From NCBI GenBank assembly GCA_030248215.1, contig JASANG010002517.1, positions 124,001 to 188,000 of the forward strand: a DNA stretch of 64,000 bases, given 5' to 3'. Source of the stretch: Enoplolaimus lenunculus (Eukaryota > Nematoda > Enoplea > Enoplida > Thoracostomopsidae). Positions 54,887-64,000 of this stretch are shown here, in pieces. A program made the translations under genes and the position numbers. Every line of letters starts with the position of its first letter. Positions within the stretch are counted from its first letter, which is position 1. The notes below the pieces were generated by a model. It had not been told where the DNA came from. It ran no database searches and saw only the letters and a list, made by a program, of their open reading frames with translations.

Positions 54887-55345
54887 GAAAACTACATTTT
54901 ATCTCAGTTTACACTGCAAAAGAGTTGAATTTTATCAAAGTTTATGAAATGCTTAAGTTATATATTTTGAATTTTTATTTTCTTGCTGGCTTTAAGCGGT
55001 TTCGAAGAATCCCAGCACCACTATTAGCATATCGAACCCCCTCCATCCCTTGTGCCATCAAGCCCATCTCGTGACTGGAGGAGTTATGACCCCTTGCCTT
55101 ACCACTCTAGCTAAGCCCCAGATGTTCTATGCAAAATTTAGCTGCTCCCAGGGTGTAACCGAATATCCGTTTCCGTTTCCGGCTAAGAATATGTATACGT
55201 TTTTGTTTCTATTTCCGTTATAGAAATAACTCAAATTCTGGTATTTTTACGTTCAAAGTTATAAATCAAGTTAGTTTTTCGCAATTTTTCGTTACAGATA
55301 GGCTGCAATTGTACGAAATGAAATAAAAATTATGAAATTCACCAA
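54887..55345 (-). mobile_element. Second copy of the tRNA-Met-like SINE candidate block
   Basis: It matches 8478-8910. On the minus strand, 55050-55125 has an A-box TAGCTAGAGTGGTAAGGC, an AGGG/CTCCT anticodon stem around GTCATAA, and a weak B-box GGGCTTGATGGC. It continues into a CCGAATATCCGTTTCCG repeat. From 55400 to 57060 I see only AT-rich DNA with no supported gene. Confidence 0.5.
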
Positions 55346-57065
55346 AATCTTAAAGATTTCAACGCATCGGACGGTTTAGGTTTAAAATTTTTGAAAGATC
55401 TGTAAATTTTTGGCACATCTTAATTATGTTGGCGTAAAATAAAATATTTTGAAACTTTCAGACTTCAATATCTGTTTTCAGCTTTCGTTATTTTTACAAT
55501 CCGTTTACATCCTGGCCGCTACCGGGATAAACCTTTCGAGCCAGTATTTAACGTCTTCGCTTCTAACACTTTTTTCAAAGCTATGTACACACAAAAAACT
55601 ACTTCAGAATTTATTCAGAAAAGTATTTTCTGTGGCAAATTTGTGAAAAGTTTATCTGTTATTTAAGACAATTTTTGTAAAAATAACTCTAAAACGTTCA
55701 TTTTCAAACTGTTTTTTTTTCAAATCTTTTTTGAAATCTTTTCTGTTATTATAACAGAAATATTTTTCAAGTGCACCTTGCTAATTATATTTCTTAAATG
55801 TAAGAAATTTTTTCTTAAATACCAAAAATATTATTTTGAGTGTACAGTACTCTGCCGTAGATTATCCTCCATTTCGCTGGCTCCACTGCTATGCCTTGCG
55901 TTCCGGGTTTGGTAGCTTTCTTGTGTTCGCCTTAATATTGCACCCTGGTTAAGAAATGAGTTATTACTAAAATTATATGCATATTAAATGGGTACCAATA
56001 TCATATCGTTGAGTTTAAACTATAAATATATTCTATATACGTTTAGTTTCACTTATGACGCTTATAAAATGCTTGGACTGGTCGCGTAAGCTGTGTTTCT
56101 GTATAATTCATAATAAGAAGCTAAACGATACCGGTGTGTTCCATAGCGTTAATCAGTTTTCAACACCATTTTATCGCTAAACCTTAATACAAAATCTTGG
56201 TTTCGATCCCTGTTGGAGGGGAGGGGACTCTGCCGGGGAGAATATCTTTGGATCCACCAGTGGCCTCTGATATCAGTCGCCGATTTCAATCGTTCAGTTG
56301 TTGTGGTTATCTGTCAAAACCTTTATGCCATTTTACTAACAGCAGTTATTTCTCGCAACCAACGTGTTTGTAACGCCTAAATATCGGAATGTTAAAAGTC
56401 AGCGACTTCTGATTGATTAATTCTCACTCGGACCAGGAGCAATTGAGTTTTAGTTAGCAGTAGACACAGAACATGGGCCAAGGTTTGTACTCCACATAAA
56501 TGTGGTTGCACCCCTACTAACAACTCATGGTTGTGGGGTTGAGTTTCCAGCTTGAAGTATTGCCGACATCATGTACAGTCTTGTAAAAATGTTAGATTTC
56601 AGGGAATACTTATTCACTTCCTCCGTCCGACAAAAAGCCCCCCGCACAAAATGATTGGATAAATAAAATAGATTGACGCTTGGGTTGAGGTTTTAGGATA
56701 AACTCAAGTTTAGCCTAAAATATTTATCTTAAGCTTAGGTTTAGTTTAATAGGGAAAACTATACAATAATGTGGATGGAGGAACTTTGTCAATCATTCAA
56801 ATTGGAAATTAGAACAAATCCCTGTCGTAGACCAATCTGTCTAATAAATATTGTTCACCGCGCTCAAACACTCGCCTGTTTTCGTGGAATTCTCGTCATT
56901 AATAAAATTGATCCTAAAATCATAAACAGGCTTTCATGCATTATTGTTATTATTATTATTATTTTGTCTTTAATACCGACAATATATTAATTCTCGAGCA
57001 TAAAATATTGTTGGAGTGTATTTTCATTTAAAAATACTTAATCAAGATTTTGATGCTTTATCTTA

Positions 57066-57350
57066 GCAAGAGTGGATGATGCATACTAACAAGAGTATGC
57101 AACTGGGCGCACATTTTGGGAAAAAGAATGTACCCGGCACGCGTTGCATTTTTACCTTACCACCCCTTTTATTTAGAGGGGGTTGGGCACAATCTATGCG
57201 AATCATGACACATTATGTATTCGGTAACAAATTGCTCCGCTTACAACTTAATTTGGGTATATATTGCATGTGACAGCAACCCCCCTCTAAACAAGTGGGG
57301 ACAGAAAAAAACGCAACGCCCGGTGGTAGCCAATCAGATAACTCATGTTG
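57066..57350. mobile_element. Diverged copy of the 'AAGAGTGGATGATC' palindromic element
   Basis: CAAGAGTGGATGATGCATAC, AACAAGAGTATGCAACTGGG and AACGCAACGCCCGGTGG match the arms of 59485-59820. The right end is lost. Confidence 0.55.
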
Positions 57351-57501
57351 GTTCACTGGGTTGCAGCACCAGGAAGCGAGGGCTGCCTTCTTTCAAGTAT
57401 TAAACGTAAATCATCTGTGTTAGGCTTTAATGCTAAAATTGCGTTTGGCTTTTCGCTTGTTTCGCTTTTAAAGTTTCTTACTTCGTTACATATTGCATTT
57501 C

Positions 57502-57881
57502 CAGTGGCGGATCCAGGATCTCAAAATGGGGGGGGGCAAAATTTCACAGGTAATAAACTTATTTTTGACCCATACTGTAGTGACCCAAATAAGAGGGTGG
57601 TCCCCATTTTGAGTCCCAATTAATAGGAGTCCGTATCCCTAATAAGAATCCGTAAGCGGGTAGAGTCCTTAAACCCTTGCTTAGAGTCCATAAATGTCTA
57701 TTATCCCTCAGTGTAGTGTATAAATGACTCCAGGGCCAAGAAACTTTAAAGCGTGCTTATACTAATTGTGTATAAAACAGAGAAATAAACAGCGTAGAAC
57801 AGCAATTGACACTATAAAATTTTTGTCGAGATGCTGTTTGGGGGGCCACGGCCGCATTGGCCCCCCGTGGATTCGCCATTG
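57502..57881. mobile_element. hAT-type MITE with perfect 8-bp duplication and a nested TA-MITE
   Basis: CAGTGGCGGATCCAGGATCT and the inverse CGTGGATTCGCCATTG are flanked by TGCATTTC on both sides (57494-57501 and 57882-57889). These ends are typical of Tip100-like hAT elements. A truncated TACTGTAGTGACCCAAATAA element begins at 57573 inside it. Confidence 0.85.
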
Positions 57882-58523
57882 TGCATTTCTGCCCGTATCA
57901 ACGTACCTCGAGTCTTGAATCAATGGCTTCGCCTCTGGTGAATTACAAAAATATTTTTGGATGCTAAACTTTTTTCAAAAAGAAATAAATATTAGGCTTT
58001 GTTACGAGCTATTCATCATGAACATACAAGGATCTTAGATGATTTACAAGCAAGGTTGGGTTGTAACTTTTGTTCTCGACCAGTGTTTTCGAAAAGACCC
58101 CTGCGTCTCTTTTGGTTACGGTCCAAGCGGTCGTCCTGTAACAGATCTGTTTACAGGAGCCATTAGAAGTACTTGAAAAACCGTTCGACGGGGTTTTCCT
58201 GGAAGGTTGAAGAGCTTCGAAGACGATAAAAGGCGCCCAAGGTTTCCTCCTAGTCACAACCCTGACAAAAGTGTTGTTTATTGGCTGAGAGCAATTAATG
58301 TTTTTAAATATTTTAAATGAGTTTCGAGTTGACTCATCATGCGCGAGAGTGAGTAATAGAATTGTGTTTGCTTAAAATAGTTGCAGATATGCGTGGTATC
58401 TGTGAAATCAAAAAAATAAAAACACCAATCAGGGGTGGCGTATACCAGGAATTTGTCCCCTATTAAAGTTTCGAGAGAGTCAAGAAAGAACACTTTCCAT
58501 GATTTTGAATAACTTTCTAGATG

Positions 58524-58860
58524 CATTGTAAAAAATGGTGTGTCAAATTGACTCCGCCAGAGTTAAACGTCCGACTAAGTGAGTCGGCCAATGTAAATAA
58601 CAAGGCGGAACAGTATTATAAGCATATTTCTAAGTCTAAGCCTGAGCATAAGCCTAAGCCAAAGCATAAGAATGAACATATTGCTAAGCCTAAGCCGAGC
58701 AGAAAAATTACTCTAAAGCTTAAGTTTACTCCATTGCAGTCCCACAGAAAAACGATCCGCCCCTAACCTTTACATGGGCAACTGAGTCGAAATTACTCAG
58801 ATTGTGTAGTTCCACAGAGGTTACGGAGAGAGTCAATTTGACTCATCGTTTCTTGCAGTG
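58524..58860. mobile_element. TA-type palindromic MITE interrupted by a GGCC-MITE
   Basis: Its left part (CATTGTAAAAAATGGTGTGT to CTAAGTGAGTC) and right part (ACTGAGTCGAAATTACTC to TTTCTTGCAGTG) form one element of the CACTGCAAAAAATGG family. They are split by 58586-58780. Confidence 0.75.
58586..58780. mobile_element. GGCC-type MITE nested in a TA-MITE
   Basis: GGCCAATGTAAATAACAAGG and CCCTAACCTTTACATGGGC ends are flanked by AGTGAGTC and ACTGAGTC (7/8). CCTAAG blocks lie inside. The GGCC family therefore moved after the TA family here. Confidence 0.8.
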
Positions 58861-59287
58861 TACTTGACGACAAAAAATATTCCCATCACACATTGTTATA
58901 CACGGTGAAACGAAAATTTTGGCCACGTCCCAGAAGTCATAAATGGTGGTTCCATTTGACGTCTTAAATTATTGGGAAGGGCACGTTTAACTCAAAGCAA
59001 CAATTTCCGCAATCTACCAGTTGTAGTACTATTATGCTAATATACAGCAGTATTTAAAGCGGAAACACAATTGTTATCAATTATTAATATTTAGTCTCAA
59101 TTAATATTTAAATTTTTGAATTTATATTAAAGTTTCATTATATTGTGATATGGTTTAGCAATAAGGCTTACCGGATATCGCTTTAGGACGGTAGTCCTTA
59201 GACTCTTTTGTTATAGTCAGAAAATAGGAAACTTTGGTACGACACATACTTGTATAATATTTATAGATCAACATTTCATATAGTATG

Positions 59288-59479
59288 TTAACTCTTTCTC
59301 ACATGAATATTTTCAGTTTAATATGAGATGTAATTTCAAGGTGAAATTCGATCCTTACTCTCATGGGTGGGAGGCGTTTACAATGACCATTGATTTATAG
59401 CAGCTTGACACTCGAGCTCGACAAGGCATTAACATCTTGTGGAGATTTTGCCATAGTATACTCTTAGTGAACGGGTTAT
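59288..59479. mobile_element. Diverged TTAA MITE with tRNA-like core
   Basis: TTAACTCTTTCTCACATGAA starts it. Internal GGTGGGAGGCGT, CAGCTTGACACTCGAGCTCG and CATCTTGTGGAGATTTTG match 34542-34812. Its right TTAA end is decayed (GGGTTAT). Confidence 0.65.
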
Positions 59480-59484
59480 TGATA

Positions 59485-59820
59485 CCAAGAGTGGATGATC
59501 ACTCTTTATAACAAGAGTGTGCAACTGGGTACATTCTGTGTATTAAAGAATGTACCAGCACGCGTTGCATTTTTGTCCCCCCCCCCTCAATCAGGGGGTT
59601 TAAGCAAGAGATTAACAGTATGCTTCAGTACACCTTCCCCCCTTAAACAAGGGGGGTACAATCAATTTGCTCCTAGCATTACTACGATATAAAACTGAAT
59701 ACAGAGCCCCTAAGCAAGGGGGGTTGGCCAAAAACGCAACGCGTGCCGGGTACACTCTTTAATACACAGAATGTACCCAGTTGCACACTCGAGTTATAAA
59801 GAGTAATCATCCACTCTTGT
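59485..59820. mobile_element. 336-bp near-perfect palindromic element
   Basis: The inverted arms of about 100 bp start CAAGAGTGGATGAT and include GTGTGCAACTGGGTACATTC and TTTAA..AATGTACC..GCACGCGTTGC. The centre is C/G-rich with CCCCTTA and AAGGGGGG. The flanks share TTGATAC. It is the youngest-looking copy of its family and lies about 110 bp upstream of the kinase start codon. Confidence 0.8.
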
Positions 59821-59928
59821 TGATACTAAGTAAGAATTTTTCCATTAAATTTATATTTAAACACTCAAACCTTTAGTTCTGAAACCCGTTTCAACCAAAA
59901 ATATTTTTAATTTAATATCTATTTTGCG

Positions 59929-62900
59929 ATGGGAATTCCAAACAGTAAACAAATCCTAAAATCAAAACAATCTGAGAAGCGATCGTCTGCTACTGACTGG
60001 GTAGAATGCGAACAATTTGGCAAAATCGACAAAAATGGCAACTTATGCATGTCGTCGCATTATGATCAAGACAGATGTGATGCAGATGCGAGTCCGGAAC
60101 TCCAAATTCCAAAACACAGCAAATTTTTAAGCCGATCTTTGGAGCAACAACGAACTTTACCCGATTTAGCGTATGGAGATGCCCTGTCGAATAGCGATGG
60201 AGTGACTAAAGTAAGTCTTTTTAGTATAAAATGTCATTAAGACCCACAGAAAATATACCATAGAATCTTTAAAAGTCAACAGGTTGAAATCCTATAAACA
60301 CTTGAAATATTTAAAAAATTTTCAAAAATAACCTCAGATAAAACAGTTGGAAATGTGGCAAGCTTCATTGTAACTTTTCTCGTTGTCTGTGTTGATTTTA
60401 AGTAAAACAAAAATTTCGTTCAACGAGACTGTTTGAGTGACAAAAATACATTCAAAAACCCCAAATACTGTACGGGAATAACATGAACAATATTTTAGGT
60501 TAATAATTTTAAATTATTTCTACAGAAAAACTTTCAAAACAAACTTACCCCACGATTGAATCCGGTTCAGCAGAAAGAAGCCACTTTTGAATAACATTCT
60601 GAATCCTAGAGATCAGTAGAGTTATCCGCTTGAGGGAATACCCTACCAAGCTAATATCCCGGTTACGTCCGCTTGCTTATAATAATAGTTTCACCGGTTA
60701 ATATATTTTAGATAGATCTAAGAGTCCAACGTCTCTGCAAACCAGCCATTACTACGGCCCTGGAATCCTCTCAGCCGTCAAATAACAAAGCGGCCATGCC
60801 TTCAAGCCATTCTGCAAGCTTCCGACGCCTTCTGCCTTCGTGGCCAAGTCGGTCCCGAGGATTTACCCTTCCATCAGAACATCAATTACCTGAAATTTCT
60901 CGTGAAATTATTGACAACGTCATTCTGTCACGTTACGATATACGATCATTGCTTAAGCGCAGTGAATCTGGACGCAACTGCACTCGCGTTGTACGCGCAC
61001 GCAATCGCATTACACGACAATCGGTTGCAATTAAAATTATGATTAATAATAATAATAATAATAGTGCAACATCGTCGGCGATCAACAAAAACACAACAGC
61101 AAATGCAGGCAAAATGTCGCGTGACAAGGCGGCAGCGGGCGGAGTTAATGGTAATCGAGAAAGAGTGCACGATAATGAACTCAGTATTTTGTCACGGTTG
61201 AGGCATACGAATATTGTTCAGTTGTTGGACGTGTATAATTGTGGTCATCGTGTTTATATGGTACGTCTGAATCTGCGACAAGTCGTCATCAGACCTTATG
61301 TCGCCCGGCACCTGCCGAAGAGTAATCCTAATGCTTAAGCCTAGCCATAATATAAGCATAAGGAGTCGGGTCAAAAATAAAACACAGTTTTTGAATCAAC
61401 AACATTCAAAGCGTTGTTTGCAAGTGTCGAAACGATGAAATGAATAGCTTATAAAGCATAGCTAATACGCCGCAGCCGCCTCTGAAGTATTCAAACCCCC
61501 AAATCCAGCGAATCAGGCCACCTGAGCATGCCAAAATGTTATTGAAATAGCTAAATACCCGTTAAAATGCAATTTTCTGCTAGGTATAAGCTTCGCTTAC
61601 TATAGTTTAACTTTTTGGAGCATACACGAAAACCTCACGAACGAATTGAACGAGAGATGAAACCAAACGTAATTTTAGATCTTACGCGTCAATTTGAGAA
61701 ATTACGTAAAATCCATATCAAACAAACCAAGAGACGTAAAATTGGTATGGAAATCAAATCTGGCAAGCGTAACAACCTAAAAAGCCAGTAAACTATTTTT
61801 CATTTAATCTCAATGCAATACAATTTATGTTCCATAGGCTTGATATTTTACATCTTCTAAACGCACTGTTTAATTTGTATTTCAATTTGATGCTGCGATA
61901 TCGCGATAAAGTTCGCAGCATCAAATCATATTTTGTGTTCATAACATAACATATGCGTCCCCCCAGTCCAGATGTTCCCCTAATCTGAGGATATAAGGAC
62001 AGTTACGGCGCGTCTGGACTGTTAAGCAAACACATTTTATCGTTTGTCAAAACGCTAATTTCTCATCAATGCAAAACAGTTTTTAAAAAAATGCCAAAAC
62101 CGTTTTGCAGTTTTGTCACGATTTCTAAACCCTCATGACAGCCGACAAACTTTCGGCCTTCATGAGATGTCCGGTTACGACTTGTTGGTCAATGAGGTGT
62201 CTATGTGGCAGATGAGATGCCAGTAGGTCTGTAAGCGCTTGCGGACGCCAAAACCAGACGTACCGACAGAGAGCAGCTGGCGCAGAATTCAAACGCCGAA
62301 AACCTATTTGAAAGTGGACTAAGGGGGCGCATACAAGGCGACAGACGAAAAACTGGTTTCTAAAGTCCACAAAACTGAGCAGAACACCGCATAAACGGGC
62401 GGAGTCTATCCTGAAGTTTATACGTTTATGGCTTTTTTAAAAACAACCAACGTATTTTCAAAAATAAAATTGGGCGTTTAAAATCAGAATTAAACCGGCC
62501 TTTGAAGACTAAAGAGTATATGCTGCCTTAAGGGAAATGAAATAATTTTAAATTTGTTGAATGTTTCGTGAGAGTTGAGCGCTGTGAAGGAACGAGACAT
62601 CGACTTATTAAAATTTTAAACATCATGAATGATTTTGGTTTGAAATCAGCCGCTATTCTTTTGACAAAAAGATAAATTGTATACAGGTTATAATTAATAC
62701 TTAAAAATGGGTTAATTTAACTATTGGTTTTTCGAATAAATGGGGGCCAGCCATACCTACGCCCCCGTACAGAAATCCAATCCGACGGTTTGTATTCAGA
62801 TTTAATACTAAAATTGCGTTTGGCTTCTTTACTCGGTTCGCTTGTGGAGTGGTTGCCGATAAATCAAATTCTAATTTTAGGTTATGGAACTGGCAAAAGG

Positions 62901-63321
62901 CGGTGAGCTGTACGACCGCATTATCGCCAACAACGGTCCGTTTGCCGAACCGTACGCCGCCCGGATACTACGCATGATCCTAGACGGTGTCGGCTATCTT
63001 CATTCACAAAACATTGTTCATCGTGATATAAAACCGGAAAATTTGCTTCTAAGCTCACGTCTGCCAACAGCTGTGATTCTGATATCCGATTTTGGACTGG
63101 CACAAGTCCTGCCTGCCGCCTGTCAAATGGACCGTGGCGAAGGCCTTTCGCATAGTAGCAGTTTTAGAAGTAACTCGTCACACAAAAGCAGTTACGAAGA
63201 CGCCGTAGGACTTTACAATAGCGTTAGCTTTGATGATGGAACGGCGCCTGTTTTGAGCACTTGTGGCACACCGGAGTATATTGCACCCGAAATCCTCATG
63301 AGGCGACGGTATAATCATAAA
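59929..63321 (+). CDS. PSKH1: PSKH1-like Ser/Thr protein kinase, first 3 exons (3' incomplete)
   Basis: Exons are 59929-60210, 60712-61260 and 62881-63321. All are phase 0, giving 424 aa before the window ends. MGIPNSK at the start is an N-myristoylation signal, as in PSKH1 (MGCGTSK), a CaMK-group kinase of Golgi and other membranes. [19 protein letters not shown] matches the PSKH1 N-lobe, with the ATP-binding Lys kept. The alpha-C Glu is in [19 protein letters not shown] joins [15 protein letters not shown] across exons 2 and 3. Catalytic [18 protein letters not shown] and [10 protein letters not shown] are intact. Odd points: the glycine-rich loop reads [10 protein letters not shown] with no GxG; about 45 Asn/Ala-rich residues follow beta-3; and a Ser-rich insert of about 50 residues lies between DFG and CGTPE. 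Exon 3 ends at GTACGA after NHK, where the VDMW segment should follow. That segment was not found before 64000. Confidence 0.88.
61261..62880 (+). other. Kinase intron 2, little recognisable
   Basis: It contains two copies of the short GCGTTTGG motif (about 61630 diverged, inverted; 62806) and no clear MITE. The open frames here have no domain I recognise. Confidence 0.45.
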
Positions 63322-64000
63322 GTACGACCGGTAGATATTGTGTTTTGTTGTTGTTTCTGGCAAACTTATTTAAGCATCAGGCGCTTTAGCCAGCATTTTT
63401 AATTACAATTTGTCTATTAGCAAACAGAAATTATAGTAGTCAATTTTGAGTTTCGAAGAAATTTCGAGCGAAGCGCAGGGAAACAGTTTTAGCATTGATG
63501 TTTGTAAATGAAAAAGTTTCTGTCGTTGCCATGTGGGTAAAACTTAAACTTCGTGAACGAAACGAGTCAGAATTAAACTGTAATTTAAGTATTAAGCGTA
63601 AGTCTCACTGCTACAGTCGCAAAATATTTTTCTGGTTTATGGAATTTGGTGGGTCCACACCACCATATCCCCACTTCATCGGGTTATGCGTCTATTAATC
63701 ATACAAATGCCAAGGTTGATGCAAAGGAAAATATAGCATTCTGAAGCATTTACGCATACTAACTTGATTGCACATTGAAGCCTACACTGCAAAAATGGTT
63801 AGTCAAATTGACTCTTTCCGAGATAGGTTTTTACGGACTACGCAAACTGAGTCAAATTCGATTCCGCCAGCGTCATGTTTAACTCACCATCCATAGGTAA
63901 GCTGAATCTGATTGGCGACAGCAATAGAGATAGTGTGCAGCCAATAGAAAACAGTTGATCGAAACAATACAGCCAATGAGTTTTTAGCTTAAATCATTCA
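63322..64000. other. Kinase intron 3 (open-ended) with a truncated TA-MITE
   Basis: TA then CACTGCAAAAATGGTTAGTC at 63785 begins a CACTGCAAAAAATGG-family element that stops being recognisable at about 63885. No kinase exon is visible in 63322-64000. Confidence 0.6.

Noticed and set aside
1-64000. Virus-like or LTR elements and LINE reverse transcriptase
   Set aside because: I looked for their hallmark motifs and paired long direct repeats and saw none. A profile search could still find very old pieces.

Overview
The window is animal nuclear DNA, most likely from a nematode. Genes are split by GT-AG introns, and coding sequence is under a tenth of the 64 kb. The hexamer TTAGGC (or GCCTAA), the nematode telomere unit, appears in dozens of interstitial blocks. 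Two genes have a splice-acceptor-like AG 3 to 5 nt before the ATG, as expected for spliced-leader trans-splicing. A repeat-rich enoplean such as a mermithid would fit, but the species is inference.

Five genes can be built exon by exon with matching intron phases. (1) COQ9, + strand, 1456-7603: 7 exons, 251 aa, mitochondrial ubiquinone synthesis. (2) An unrecognised gene with an F-box-like segment, + strand, 10534 to about 12366. (3) A PARP3 orthologue, + strand, 18174-29992: 11 exons, 579 aa, with SAP, WGR, PARP regulatory and PARP catalytic regions; the SAP-like start is absent from human PARP3. (4) A DHRS1-like short-chain dehydrogenase, - strand, 41517 to about 34750: six firm exons and one tentative, with one intron lacking an AG acceptor. 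(5) The first three exons of a PSKH1-like myristoylated protein kinase, + strand, 59929-63321, running out of the window. They do not form an operon or pathway.

The rest is a dense layer of short DNA transposons, many in introns and some nested. Recognisable groups are: MITEs with GGCC(A)ATGT ends and 8-bp target duplications that carry TTAGGC repeats; TA-flanked palindromes; TTAA-flanked elements, one with a tRNA-like core; hAT-type elements, including a 2.1-kb copy with a perfect 8-bp duplication; 'CAGGGT' foldback elements; and tRNA-like SINE candidates.

The most unusual structure is at 20218-22228. A 32-bp segment covering the end of the PARP3 WGR exon and its 5' splice site is tandemly copied about 63 times, so the intron begins with some 60 near-identical splice donors. 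I saw no virus-like element, CRISPR array, rRNA gene or clearly functional tRNA gene.
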